Positions 19,342-28,178 of a DNA stretch of 64,000 bases are shown one piece after another (the first letter of the stretch is position 1; each line of letters starts with the position of its first letter). The position numbers and the translations under genes were made by a program. Source of the stretch: Polaromonas sp. Lineage in GTDB: Bacteria; Pseudomonadota; Gammaproteobacteria; Burkholderiales; Burkholderiaceae_C. The stretch is from positions 44,304-108,303 of the forward strand of contig NZ_JAQSDL010000115.1 in the NCBI RefSeq assembly GCF_029945895.1. The letters are read 5' to 3'. The notes under the pieces are model-generated. The model did no database searches. It saw only the letters and a program-made list of their open reading frames with translations, and was not told the origin of the DNA.

Positions 19342-21238
19342 TCCGACACTCATCGTGAATGAACTGGCGGTTTTCAAGGACGGTCGCAATACGCTCGCGA
19401 TTTCATTTCACAAAGGGTTGAACATTCTTCGTGGTCAAAACAGCTCGGGAAAAACAACCACCCTAGATTTCATAGCTCATACTTTGGGTGCAGAGGATAT
19501 TCCTTGGAAGAAGGAAGCTCTCCTCTGTGATTACTCAATTGTGGAGGTTTCGTTAAACGGCCGGCGCGTAACCTTGCGACGCGACGTTAACGACAGCCGG
19601 CAACAACCCATGTATATATTTTGGGGAGCATTAGATGAAGCGATGCGAGCTCCGATCACCGCCTGGGAGCTATACCCTTTCCGCCGAAGTCAAAATAAAC
19701 TTAGCTTTACTCAGAGCCTGCTGGTAGCACTGGATTTACCTGAAGCGCAAGGAGATGGGGCATCGAATCTCACGATGCATCAGTTCTTACGTGTGATGTA
19801 TGCGGATCAACCTTCCTTGCACAGTCCAATTTTTCGCATTGACTCATTCGATAACGCCTTGACAAGAGAAACGGTTGGAAATTATTTGTCTGGCGTTTAT
19901 AACGATAAGCTCTATTCGGCTCAGCTCTCGAAACGAGAATTAGAAAAAGAGATATCTCAAGCGGATTCTGAACTAAAGAGCATATTTACCGTTCTTGCCA
20001 AATCCAAGCAAGACATCAATATGGAGTTCTTTGGGCAGCAAATTCTTGAGGCTGAACGTCGAAGGACTTTTCTTCTAGCGGAACTGGCTCGTATGAAGGT
20101 GGAACGCACTGTTGAACGCGATAAGAAGAGGACTAGCGATGAAGGCCCACTGCGCGCAGCTTTGGACAGCGCCAAAAAGGGGCTCGCGACCTCGTTAGAT
20201 GCTATCGCGCGACTGGAATTTGAACTTCAAGACTCGCGCAATTTTGTTCAAGAAATTGAATCGAGGCTTCTTCGGCTTGATGAGTCAGAAACAACCAGGA
20301 GTTATTTTGGCTCAGTGGCCTTCAATTTTTGTCCATGCTGCTTAGCGGAAGTTAAGCCCCCAAGCGCAGCCTCAGAGCAGTGTGCTTTGTGCAAGAGTCC
20401 GCTACACGACCCATCGGGCGAAACGCAAATTCTAAGAATGCGCAACGAACTCCGCATTCAGCTACGCGAGTCAACTGCGCTTATCAATGCGAGGGAATCA
20501 GAACTTCGACTACTACGGACAAGTGTTCCTAGCGTGCGTCAAGAACTCCGGAGTCTGGAAGGAAAGTATTTGGAGGCAACGCAGAGTTGGTCAAGCGACC
20601 TAGAAACTGCGATTGAGGCTGCGTCGAGAGAAACGGGGTCTTTGGATCAAGAGATCAAAGGTCTTTATGAAAATCAGAAGTTGGCGGGCGCGATAAAGGA
20701 CTTGCAAATTCGACGCGATGCCCTGCTTCAGAAGTTGTCAGAGTTGGATAGCTTGATTGAATCACTTCGCTATGCTCAAGACGGAACCAAAAGAGACGTT
20801 GCGTTGACAGTCGCCAACTCGGTTAGCCGGTTATTAAAACAAGACTTCAAAAGACAAGAGGAATTTAAGAGTGCTGAACACGTGCAGTTTAGTTTTATTG
20901 ACAATCAGGTCATCGTAGACGGCTCAGCAAAGTTTTCAGAGAGTTCCACTGTTTTCCTAAGGCATATATTTCATTTGGCTCTACTTAGTGCGTCTACTAA
21001 GTTGCCAGCAATGCGATTCCCAAGATTTTTGATGTTGGACGGCATTGAAGATGGTGGTATGGAGTTAGCTCGCGCTTACCATCTACAAGAAATTATTGCC
21101 ACCGAGTGTGCAAGTTACGAAGTGGACTACCAACTTATATTTGCGACCTCGCAAATTTCTCCTTCGTTAAACAACGAGCGATTTGTAGTCGGCCGTTCAT
21201 TCACTGAAGATCACAAGTCCTTGGAAATCCTAGCGTAA
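19328..21238 (+). CDS. ABC-three-component system SMC-like ABC ATPase
   Basis: 636-aa ATPase. Walker A is ILRGQNSSGKTT (GQNSSGKT at residues 36-43), a D-loop-like/Walker B segment RFLMLDGIEDGG is at 566-577, and a degenerate signature, KFSESSTVFLRH, is near 535. Between the two nucleotide-binding halves is a long coiled coil (about 195-325 and 365-490) interrupted by a zinc knuckle, CPCC at 335-338 and CxxC at 352-355, resembling a Rad50 hook. The canonical Walker B Glu after Asp is absent (DGIE). ATG overlaps the middle-component stop by 14 nt, GGAG 7 nt upstream. Last gene of the island. Confidence 0.85.
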   Translation: MTLLSPTLIVNELAVFKDGRNTLAISFHKGLNILRGQNSSGKTTTLDFIAHTLGAEDIPWKKEALLCDYSIVEVSLNGRRVTLRRDVNDSRQQPMYIFWGALDEAMRAPITAWELYPFRRSQNKLSFTQSLLVALDLPEAQGDGASNLTMHQFLRVMYADQPSLHSPIFRIDSFDNALTRETVGNYLSGVYNDKLYSAQLSKRELEKEISQADSELKSIFTVLAKSKQDINMEFFGQQILEAERRRTFLLAELARMKVERTVERDKKRTSDEGPLRAALDSAKKGLATSLDAIARLEFELQDSRNFVQEIESRLLRLDESETTRSYFGSVAFNFCPCCLAEVKPPSAASEQCALCKSPLHDPSGETQILRMRNELRIQLRESTALINARESELRLLRTSVPSVRQELRSLEGKYLEATQSWSSDLETAIEAASRETGSLDQEIKGLYENQKLAGAIKDLQIRRDALLQKLSELDSLIESLRYAQDGTKRDVALTVANSVSRLLKQDFKRQEEFKSAEHVQFSFIDNQVIVDGSAKFSESSTVFLRHIFHLALLSASTKLPAMRFPRFLMLDGIEDGGMELARAYHLQEIIATECASYEVDYQLIFATSQISPSLNNERFVVGRSFTEDHKSLEILA

Positions 21239-21334
21239 AAATCTAGAGGCGAATATGAAAGAAATGGCTTTCACGGGATGATTTTCGTACGGGACCGGGG
21301 ACGACATGCTGCCAACTTGCCGGGTGCCACAACT

Positions 21335-21361
21335 TCAAGCTGAAGCTTGAGCTACTTTTTT
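21335..21361 (+). terminator. Probable terminator of the ABC-3C operon
   Basis: Stem TCAAGC (21335-21340), tetraloop TGAA, stem GCTTGA (21345-21350), followed by GCTAC and six T. It overlaps the end of the convergent YCII gene. Short stem, so moderate strength. Confidence 0.5.
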
Positions 21362-21726
21362 ACTGAACAGGTGCCGATCGGGTGCACTTCGATGCCCCAG
21401 CCAATATGCTCACCCAGCGTGGCTGCGGGATGCAGCGACGCGATGCGTATGGCTTCCTCCTTGTTGGGCGCTTCGATGAGGATGACGCCACCCACCAGTT
21501 CCTTGGCTTCGGCATAAGGCCCGTCGGTCACGGCGGGCTTGCCGCCGCGCGGGCGCAGCGCAAAGGTGGCCTGGGGCCCTTCGAGCGAGGCGCTCCAAAG
21601 CAGGCCACCGGTTTGCGCGAGTTCGGCATCTTTGACCGGGCACTGGCTCACAAGCGCCTGCATGTCGGCGGGCGCCATGGCGTCCATTTTTTCGGGGTCG
21701 TAATAAGCAAGGCAGAGGTATTGCAT
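21352..21726 (-). CDS. YCII-related (DGPF) protein
   Basis: 124-aa YCII/DGPF-type protein: YLCLAYYDPEKMDAM near the start and VTDGPYAEAKELVGG near residues 68-82, the DGPF-like block. Such proteins bind small molecules and often accompany ECF sigma factors; none is nearby here. Start MQYLCLAYYDP at 21726 has AAGGA upstream; the frame to 21795 adds untypical residues. Its codon use and GC return to the chromosomal norm. Confidence 0.85.
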   Translation of the reverse strand: MQYLCLAYYDPEKMDAMAPADMQALVSQCPVKDAELAQTGGLLWSASLEGPQATFALRPRGGKPAVTDGPYAEAKELVGGVILIEAPNKEEAIRIASLHPAATLGEHIGWGIEVHPIGTCSVKK

Positions 21727-22050
21727 GGAGATGTCCTTGGGTCGGTGGTTGATGGTCTCACCTGCACGACGAACGGCTGGCCCGACTTTCGACATCTTGC
21801 CCCAGGCTGAAAAAAAACTCCTGCAGGAAAGCTTCTTTTGCGGAAGATCCGGCCTGCGCTTCGGCTGGCCATGGCCCCGGCGATTGAATCAGTTTGCCTC
21901 TTTTGCTCCTGTTTTTATAGCTGCTTGCGCCCGCCACGCAGGGGCTGGAGGCCAATTTGATGCACAAATTTCGTCCGCAAGCCCCTGCACCCCAAGTCGA
22001 AGCCCGTCACCGCCGCCAGGCCCCGCGGTGCGCGCCGCGGCTGCGGCCCG
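21727..22050. repeat. 324-bp gap with intergenic repeat family A, copy 1
   Basis: No gene seen. About 21911-21966 carries a repeat that begins TTTTATAGCTGCTTGCGCCC and ends GGCCAATTTGATGCACA. Related copies are at about 23551-23607, 25951-26014, 28873-28942 (reverse) and 60433-60480 (partial, reverse). Confidence 0.7.
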
Positions 22051-22488
22051 TCAGTGCGCAGCGTCCAGAAACGGCGTGTTGGGGTCGCTCACGTAGAAGA
22101 TGACCACCCGCAGCGGGTCGGTGGCGCTTTTGTTGTAGCCCGTCATTTTCACGTTGGGCGGTTCGACAAACGCCTGGCCGGCGCTGAGGACCACCGGGGC
22201 CCTGCCCTCCAGGTCCAGCGTGAACTGGCCTTCGAGCACGTACACCGTCACCGGGGAGCGATGGGTGTGGAAAACCGTCCTGTCGCCGGGCTTGAACGCG
22301 GCGGTCATCACCCTGACTTCCTGCGTGTCGCCTCTGGGCATCTGCAGCACGTTTTCTTTCAGCACCAGCTGGGGCGCGGCCAGGCCGGGCGCCTGGGCAT
22401 GAACCGCCGACACGCAGAAGGCAGCGCCCAGCAGCAAGGCCAGGCAGGCCCGGCGGGCGGGCAGTTTGGGTTCATGGCGTGGGTTCAT
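22051..22488 (-). CDS. Secreted cupin-domain protein
   Basis: 145-aa single-domain cupin with a signal peptide (hydrophobic CLALLLGAAFCVSAVHA, cleavage after about residue 31, so periplasmic). The metal motif is FHTHRSPVTVYVLEG with G and E positions of the cupin 1 box. Start MNPRHEPKLP at 22488 with GAAAGG upstream. Divergent from the LysR gene (106-bp gap), so the LysR protein may control it. Confidence 0.8.
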   Translation of the reverse strand: MNPRHEPKLPARRACLALLLGAAFCVSAVHAQAPGLAAPQLVLKENVLQMPRGDTQEVRVMTAAFKPGDRTVFHTHRSPVTVYVLEGQFTLDLEGRAPVVLSAGQAFVEPPNVKMTGYNKSATDPLRVVIFYVSDPNTPFLDAAH

Positions 22489-22594
22489 GGCAAGGCCTTT
22501 CAGCAGAGGGGAAGATGCGGCCAGTTTAGGCAGCGCCCCGGTTGGGCGCCAGCCGCAGAACTGCATAATGGGGCCGCACCGACGCGGAGCTCAC

Positions 22595-23488
22595 ATGTTC
22601 GATTGGGATGACCTCAAGCATTTCCTGGCCGTGGCGCGCCACGGCAGCACCACCGCCGCAGGGCGCGCGCTGAACACCGACCAGTCCACCGTGCAGCGGC
22701 GCATCACCCGGCTTGAACAGCGCATTGGCCAGCCCCTGGTCGAGCGGCGCCCCAGCGGCTACCGGCTGACCGCTTACGGCCAGCAACTGTTGCCGCATGC
22801 GCAGCAGGTTGAGCAGCAGATGCTGGCCCTGCAGAGCGTCGTGCAGTCTTCCGCGCGTGAGCTGAACGGGGTCATCCGCCTGACCTGCCCGGAACCGCTG
22901 GTGGCACGCATCACCCGATCCCCCTTGCTGGAACACCTGCACACACGGCACCCGGGCCTGCGTGTGGAGTTTGTCATGAGCGACCATTACGTGGACCTGG
23001 GCAAGGGCGAAGCCGATGTGGCGCTGCGCTCGGGCGACACCGTGGACAACCAGCTTGTCGGGCGCAAGGTGGCCGATTCGCTGTGGGCGGTGTATGGGGG
23101 CCGCGATTACCTGGCCCGCCAGGGCAGCCCGGCGCGCACCGAGGACCTGGCGCAGCACGCCTGGACAGGCTTTGACGAAAGCATGGGCCCGCACCGCGCG
23201 ATGCAATGGCTGCACCAGGTGGCGCCCGGCGTACGCCTTGTGGCTACCAGCGGCAGTGTGCTGGGCCTGGTTCAGCTGGCAAAAGCAAATGTGGGCCTGG
23301 CCGCGCTGCCGACGGCGCTGGGCGATGCCGAACCCGACCTGGTGCGGGTGCTGGGCCCGGTGCCCGAACTGAAACGCATCTGGCGCCTTCTCACCACGCG
23401 GCAGCTGCGGCGCACGCCGCGGGTGTCGGCCTTCTTTGATTTCATGGCCAGCGAGCTGGACACGCTGCGCCCCATCCTCACAGGCTGA
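22595..23488 (+). CDS. LysR-family transcriptional regulator
   Basis: 297-aa regulator with the N-terminal winged HTH (FLAVARHGSTTAAGRALNTDQSTVQRRITRLEQ at residues 9-41; motif split here only by position) and a C-terminal inducer-binding domain from about residue 90. Start MFDWDDLKHF at 22595, GGAG 5 nt upstream; the open frame back to 22466 is not coding. Likely acts on the divergent cupin gene. Confidence 0.9.
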   Translation: MFDWDDLKHFLAVARHGSTTAAGRALNTDQSTVQRRITRLEQRIGQPLVERRPSGYRLTAYGQQLLPHAQQVEQQMLALQSVVQSSARELNGVIRLTCPEPLVARITRSPLLEHLHTRHPGLRVEFVMSDHYVDLGKGEADVALRSGDTVDNQLVGRKVADSLWAVYGGRDYLARQGSPARTEDLAQHAWTGFDESMGPHRAMQWLHQVAPGVRLVATSGSVLGLVQLAKANVGLAALPTALGDAEPDLVRVLGPVPELKRIWRLLTTRQLRRTPRVSAFFDFMASELDTLRPILTG

Positions 23489-23550
23489 GCGCTGCCGCCG
23501 GCGCGTCCGGCCCGGCCCCGGCGGCGAACACTGCAAACACTTCTGCTACA

Positions 23551-23607
23551 AGTTTTATAGCTGCTTGCGCCCGCTCCACAAGGGCTGAAGGCCAATTTGA
23601 CGCACAG
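23551..23607 (+). repeat. Intergenic repeat family A, copy 2
   Basis: TTTTATAGCTGCTTGCGCCC, then GGGCTGAAGGCCAATTTGA and CGCACA: nearly identical to copy 1 at 21911-21966, in the gap between the LysR and histidine kinase genes. Confidence 0.75.
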
Positions 23608-23675
23608 TTTTCACCTGCAGGCCGCCTGGCCGCTCGTCAAGGTCCGACAGCGCCGACAGGCCGCGCTCTGCGCGC

Positions 23676-25217
23676 CTACGCAACCGCCGGTGGCAAGGTC
23701 ACATGGAAGGCGGTGCGGCCGGGCACGGAGTCATAACCGATGCTGCCCCCCATGTGCTCGACCATTTCCTTGGCGATCGACAGGCCGAGGCCCGAGCCGC
23801 CTTTTGGCCGGTTGGTCGTCATCTGGGCCTGTGCAAAACGCTGGAAGATGCGCCCGCGAAATTCGTCGGGAACACCGGGGCCCTGGTCCGTGACCTGCAG
23901 GCGGACAGCGCCGCCAGGGCCGGCCTGCGAAGCCTCCACCCGCACCTGGCTGCCCTTGGGGGCAAACTTCAGTGCATTGGAAATCAGGTTGGCCAGCACC
24001 TGATGCAGGCGCTGGGCGTCAGCGAGCAGGTGCAGGTCGGCGCCGCCCGAGACTTCAAGCCGCACGCCGGCCGTCTTTGCCACGGCTTCAAACGCCTGCG
24101 CTGCGCGCTCCAGCAGGGGCGAGACAGCCAGGGCGTCGATCTGGAACGTCATCTGGCCGGAGGCCATCTTCTCCATGTCCAGGATGTCGTCCACGATGGT
24201 GCGCAGGCGCTCTGAATTGCGCGCGGCCAGCGTCACCAGCCGCGCGGCGCCTTCCGGCAACACACCGGCAATGCCGCTGTCAAGGAGCTTGACGGCACCG
24301 TGGATGGAGGTGAGCGGTGTGCGCAGTTCATGGCTCACCACCGAAATGAACTCGCTTTTCATGCGCTCCATTTCCTTGCGCTGCGTGATGTCGGTGACGA
24401 TGGAAAGGATGACCGGCCGGCCAAAGCTGGACACCAGTTGCCAACGCGCCTCCACCGGGTAACTGCCGCCGTCGCTGCGCCGCCGCACCCCTTCAAACAC
24501 AACTTGCGGCGCGCCTTCCTGCAGCTGCTGCACATGGGCGTTGAAGGTTGCATGGCTCTGGCCTTCCATCACGTCCATCGACGTCATGCCGCGCAACTGC
24601 TCCAGCGAATAGCCCAGGCTGCGTACCGCGCTGGGGTTGGCGTAGAGGTAGCGCTGGGACTGCATGTCGGTGACCATGATCTCGTCGGCCACCGTGTCCA
24701 CGAGCGCGCCAAACCAGTTGAGCATGCGGCTTTGCCGCCCGGCTTCGAGCACGGCCATCATCACATCGGCCAGCTGGGTCAAGGAATGCCGCTGGGCCAG
24801 GCTGAGTTGCCGGGGTTCGGAGTCGAGCACACACAACATGCCGATGGCGTGGCCCCGGTCGCTGCGCAGCTGGCTGCCGCAATAAAACCGGATGCCGGCG
24901 TTGGTGAGCACGGGGTTGTTTGCAAAGCGCTCGTCGCGCTCGGTGTCGGGCACCTCGAACACCGCGTGCTCAAGGATGGCGTGGCCACAGACACTTTCAT
25001 CACGGGTGGTCTGGCCGAAGGCCAGGCCGTACTCGGCCTTGAACCATTGCCGGTCGTGGTCGATCAGCGTGACGGCCGCGTACTGGGTGCCGCAGATGGC
25101 CGCAGCCAGCTCGGCGAATTCGTTGAATACCTTCTCCGAGGGTGTGTCCAGCACGCCAAAGTCGTGAAGTTCGGCAAGCCGATCAGCTTCGTTGATGGGA
25201 AGGGAGGGCGCGCGCAT
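23676..25217 (-). CDS. GAF-PAS sensor histidine kinase
   Basis: Cytoplasmic 513-aa kinase: GAF domain (about 20-160), PAS domain (about 165-280, with a TDITQRKEMERM linker), HisKA with the phosphoacceptor H296 in VVSHELRTPL, and HATPase_c with N box NLISNALKF, G1 DQGPGVP and G2 GGSGLGLSIAKE. No transmembrane segment, so it should sense a cytosolic cue. No response regulator adjacent (orphan kinase). Confidence 0.92.
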   Translation of the reverse strand: MRAPSLPINEADRLAELHDFGVLDTPSEKVFNEFAELAAAICGTQYAAVTLIDHDRQWFKAEYGLAFGQTTRDESVCGHAILEHAVFEVPDTERDERFANNPVLTNAGIRFYCGSQLRSDRGHAIGMLCVLDSEPRQLSLAQRHSLTQLADVMMAVLEAGRQSRMLNWFGALVDTVADEIMVTDMQSQRYLYANPSAVRSLGYSLEQLRGMTSMDVMEGQSHATFNAHVQQLQEGAPQVVFEGVRRRSDGGSYPVEARWQLVSSFGRPVILSIVTDITQRKEMERMKSEFISVVSHELRTPLTSIHGAVKLLDSGIAGVLPEGAARLVTLAARNSERLRTIVDDILDMEKMASGQMTFQIDALAVSPLLERAAQAFEAVAKTAGVRLEVSGGADLHLLADAQRLHQVLANLISNALKFAPKGSQVRVEASQAGPGGAVRLQVTDQGPGVPDEFRGRIFQRFAQAQMTTNRPKGGSGLGLSIAKEMVEHMGGSIGYDSVPGRTAFHVTLPPAVA

Positions 25218-25268
25218 TGGGCAGGGTGAGGTGGGGGCATCTTATCGCGTGGGGCCGCAGCTGGCCGT

Positions 25269-25934
25269 TCAACCCAGCAGCGCGGGCAGAACCCCCATGT
25301 CGGCAAAAACGTGGCGGGCGCCCGCCCTGAGCAGGGCGTCGGGCGCGTCGTGCCCGGCTTCGGGCGGGCTGTAGCCGAACACGGTGGCGCCTGCGGCGAC
25401 GCCTGAAGCTACACCCGTCACGGTGTCTTCCACCACCACACAGCGGTGCGGGGCGATGCCCAGTGCGGCGGCGGCGGCCAGGTAGACATCGGGCGCGGGT
25501 TTGGAGCGCGGCATTTCGTGACCGCTGAAGATGCGGCCGTGGAAGCTGGGCATGAGGCCGCACTTTTCCAGCTGCAGCTCGACCTTGAAACGGTCGGCGC
25601 CGGAGGCGCAGGCAATGCGGCCTTCGTACAGCGTGTGAATCTGCACCACGGCTTCAAGGGCGCCGCGAATCGGCAGCAGGCCTTCGGCAAGGGCCTCGTT
25701 GCGCCGGCCGCGAAACTCGTGCAGCCACTGCTCGGTCAGCGGCTGCCCGGTGTTGGCCTCGATGACAGCGATCTCGTCCTTGACGGCCTTGCCGATGAAC
25801 AGGCGCATGCATTCGGCAGAGCTGAGCTTCCAGCCGGCTTCTTCCAGCATGTCGCGCAGCACGCCGTTGGTGATGGGTTCGCTGTCGACCAGCACGCCGT
25901 CACAGTCAAACAACACGGCTTCAAATTTCAACAC
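25269..25934 (-). CDS. HAD-superfamily phosphatase (phosphoglycolate phosphatase-like)
   Basis: 221-aa HAD hydrolase: motif I FDCDGVLVDSE with nucleophile D10 and acid/base D12, helical cap of subclass I, motif II CASGADR, motif III Lys in SKPAPDVY, motif IV VVVEDTVTGV. Substrate unknown; phosphoglycolate or a sugar phosphate is typical. Confidence 0.87.
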   Translation of the reverse strand: MLKFEAVLFDCDGVLVDSEPITNGVLRDMLEEAGWKLSSAECMRLFIGKAVKDEIAVIEANTGQPLTEQWLHEFRGRRNEALAEGLLPIRGALEAVVQIHTLYEGRIACASGADRFKVELQLEKCGLMPSFHGRIFSGHEMPRSKPAPDVYLAAAAALGIAPHRCVVVEDTVTGVASGVAAGATVFGYSPPEAGHDAPDALLRAGARHVFADMGVLPALLG

Positions 25935-25950
25935 GGGTGGCCTCTCTTCA

Positions 25951-26014
25951 AAATGCTATTGATTCAGTAGCTGGCAGCGCACGCGGAGCAAGGGCCAGAG
26001 GCCTTTTTGTTCAC
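25951..26014 (+). repeat. Intergenic repeat family A, copy 3
   Basis: GCTATTGATTCAGTAGCTGG, then GCAAGGGCCAGAGGCCTTTT; divergent member of the family at 21911 and 23551, filling the gap between the HAD and YchJ genes. Confidence 0.55.
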
Positions 26015-26026
26015 AAACTTCTGGCG

Positions 26027-26425
26027 CTACAGCTGGTCGCCGTCCACATAGTACCAACGGCCGGCTTCGCGCACAAAGCGGCTGCGCTCGTGCAGGCGCA
26101 CGGCCGGGCTGCCCGGGCTTTTCTGGCGGGCGACAAATTCGACTTCGGCGTGGCTGTCGTCCAGCACGCGGTGCTGGCGCACCTCCAGCCCCAGCCACTT
26201 GACGCCAGGGTCGAACTCGATGCCTGGCGGGCGCTGGCTGGTGTGCCAGGTGGCCAGCAGGTAGTCGGCGCGTTCGAGCACAAAGGCGGCGTAGCGCGAG
26301 CGCATGAGCGACTCGGCGTCGGGAGCGGGTGCGCTGTCGAAGCTTTCGATGAAGCGGGCGCAGCAGGCGGCGTAGGCCAGCGGGCGGCTGCGCGCATCGG
26401 CCCGGCCGCAGGGGCAGGCGGCCAC
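26027..26425 (-). CDS. ychJ: YchJ-like UPF0225 protein with SEC-C-type cysteines
   Basis: 132-aa protein with N-terminal CPCG (C4, C6) and ACC (C21, C22) metal-binding pattern, then an NTF2-like YchJ middle domain (SLMRSRYAAFVLERADYLLAT). I chose the GTG at 26425, which makes the protein begin MAACPCGRAD and follows an AAAGG; this is 2 nt after the rhodanese stop, so the two genes are coupled. The longer frame (to 26509) lies inside the rhodanese gene. Function unknown. Confidence 0.82.
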   Translation of the reverse strand: MAACPCGRADARSRPLAYAACCARFIESFDSAPAPDAESLMRSRYAAFVLERADYLLATWHTSQRPPGIEFDPGVKWLGLEVRQHRVLDDSHAEVEFVARQKSPGSPAVRLHERSRFVREAGRWYYVDGDQL

Positions 26426-26427
26426 CG

Positions 26428-26865
26428 TCAGCCTTTGGCCGGATGGCGCGCCGCGTGGGCCTGCTTGTGCGCTTCCAGGGTTTCCATCGGGGCGCCCTGC
26501 TTTTTCCACTCGGCAAAGCCGCCGTCGATGTGGGCCACGTTGGTCATGCCCATGTCCTGCAGGGTTTTGGTGGCCAGCGCGCTGCGCCAGCCGGCGCCGC
26601 AGAACAGGATGAACTGCTTGCCCTCCTCACCAAACACAGGCTTGAAATAGGGCGAGGCCGGGTCGACCCAGAACTCCAGCATGCCGCGCGGCGCCAGCAG
26701 GGCGCCGGGCACGGTGCCTTCACGCTCAAGCTCGCGCACGTCGCGGATGTCGACAATCTGCACCTGCGGATCGGCGAGTCTGGCCTGGGCTTCGGCCACC
26801 GAATACGTGGTGACCTGCGCCATGGCCTCATCGACGAGGGCGCGGAATCCTTTGGTGATGGGCAT
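26428..26865 (-). CDS. Rhodanese-like sulfurtransferase
   Basis: 145-aa single rhodanese domain; the active-site loop FCGAGWRSALA holds C89, and QIVDIRDVRELEREG is the usual N-terminal strand. Start MPITKGFRALVD at 26865 has AGGAG 7 nt upstream. Coupled to ychJ. Possibly transfers sulfur or senses redox state; not linked to a known pathway here. Confidence 0.88.
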   Translation of the reverse strand: MPITKGFRALVDEAMAQVTTYSVAEAQARLADPQVQIVDIRDVRELEREGTVPGALLAPRGMLEFWVDPASPYFKPVFGEEGKQFILFCGAGWRSALATKTLQDMGMTNVAHIDGGFAEWKKQGAPMETLEAHKQAHAARHPAKG

Positions 26866-26964
26866 GGGGTTGTCTCCTGTGAACGTGATGGGCGGGATGA
26901 TCCAGTTTACGGCGTGCATTACCACCCGCCAGCATCCCCGGGCTCTGTTCAAGCAGGGGCCGCG

Positions 26965-27044
26965 GGACCGGCTTTGCCGGACCGCAGGCGCCGCCCCCTG
27001 CAAGGGGGAGGAGGCTACACGCAGTGAGCCTCAACGGGGGTGTG
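26965..27044. repeat. Intergenic GC-rich repeat, family B copy 2
   Basis: CCGGCTTTGCCGG hairpin, CCCCCTGCAAGGGGG hairpin, then TACACGCAGTGA, in the 180-bp gap between the rhodanese and acyl-CoA dehydrogenase genes; shares its 3' box with the element at 2718-2790. Confidence 0.6.
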
Positions 27045-27045
27045 C

Positions 27046-28173
27046 TTAAAGTGCTCTTTGAATGATGATTTTCTGCACGTCGGACGTGCCTTCGTAGATC
27101 TGGCAGACGCGCACGTCGCGGTAGATGCGTTCCACCGGGAAGTCGCTGACATAACCGTAGCCGCCCAGGGTCTGGATGGCGGCGCTGCAGACTTTTTCGG
27201 CCATTTCGCTGGCGAAGAGTTTGGCCATGGCCGCTTCCTTCAGACACGGCAGGCCGGCGTCGCGCAAACTCGCCGCGTGCCAGATCAGCTGGCGTGCGGC
27301 CTCGAGCTGGGTGGCGCAGTCGGCCAGGCGGAAACCGACCGCCTGGTGGTTGAAGATGGCGGTGCCGAAACTCTGGCGCTCCTTGGCGTACTGCACGGCA
27401 AATTCAAATGCGCTGCGCGCCATGCCGACGCTTTGCGCGGCAATGCCGATGCGCCCGCCTTCGAGCGCACCCAGCGCGATCTTGTAGCCCTCGCCCTCGG
27501 CACCGATCAGGTTCTCGGCCGGGATGCGGCAGTTGTCGAAATTGATCTGCGCCGTGTCGCTGGAGTTCTGGCCCAGCTTGTCTTCAAGACGCGCCACCAC
27601 ATAACCCGGCGCATCCGTCGGCACCATGAAGGCGCTCATGCCTTTTTTGCCGGCGCCCTTGTCGGTGACAGCAATCACCACGGCGGCGTGGCCGTTCTTG
27701 CCGCTGGTGATGAACTGCTTGACGCCGTTGATCACGTACTCGTCACCCTCTTTCACCGCGGTGGTGCGCAATGAGGACGCATCGCTGCCCACATGTGGCT
27801 CGGTCAGGCAGAACGCACCCAGCATCTGGCCCTGCGCCAGCGGCGTGAGCCACTGCTTTTTCTGCGCGGCATTGCCGTAGCGCAGCAGGATGGCGTTGAC
27901 CGGGCAGTTGGTCACGGAAATCGCGGTGCTGGTGCCGCCGTCGCCGGCGGCGATCTCCTCGATCACCAGCGCGAGCGTCAGGTAGTCGAGGTGGGCACCG
28001 CCCAGCTCTTCGGGCACGCAGATGCCGTAAGCGCCCAGCGCTGCCAGGCCCTGGTGCGCCTCTTTCGGGAAGTGGTGCGCCTTGTCCCAGGCGGCGGCAT
28101 GGGGCCAGAGCTCGGTCTGGGCAAAGTCGCGCACCGCGTCGCGGATCATCTGCTGGTCTTGGGTCAAAAGCAT
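27046..28173 (-). CDS. Short-chain or branched acyl-CoA dehydrogenase
   Basis: 375-aa acyl-CoA dehydrogenase with AFCLTEPHVGSDASS near residue 120 and a C-terminal CQIYEGTSDVQKIII carrying the catalytic Glu of the short-chain class. Third acyl-CoA dehydrogenase in the window. Starts 5 bp after the SDR stop, likely co-transcribed with the SDR and, beyond a repeat, the thiolase. Confidence 0.9.
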   Translation of the reverse strand: MLLTQDQQMIRDAVRDFAQTELWPHAAAWDKAHHFPKEAHQGLAALGAYGICVPEELGGAHLDYLTLALVIEEIAAGDGGTSTAISVTNCPVNAILLRYGNAAQKKQWLTPLAQGQMLGAFCLTEPHVGSDASSLRTTAVKEGDEYVINGVKQFITSGKNGHAAVVIAVTDKGAGKKGMSAFMVPTDAPGYVVARLEDKLGQNSSDTAQINFDNCRIPAENLIGAEGEGYKIALGALEGGRIGIAAQSVGMARSAFEFAVQYAKERQSFGTAIFNHQAVGFRLADCATQLEAARQLIWHAASLRDAGLPCLKEAAMAKLFASEMAEKVCSAAIQTLGGYGYVSDFPVERIYRDVRVCQIYEGTSDVQKIIIQRAL

Positions 28174-28178
28174 GTTGG

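Noticed and set aside
17977..21351. Prophage or integrative element around the ABC-3C genes
   Set aside because: No integrase, tRNA, att-type direct repeat or phage structural gene seen on either side.
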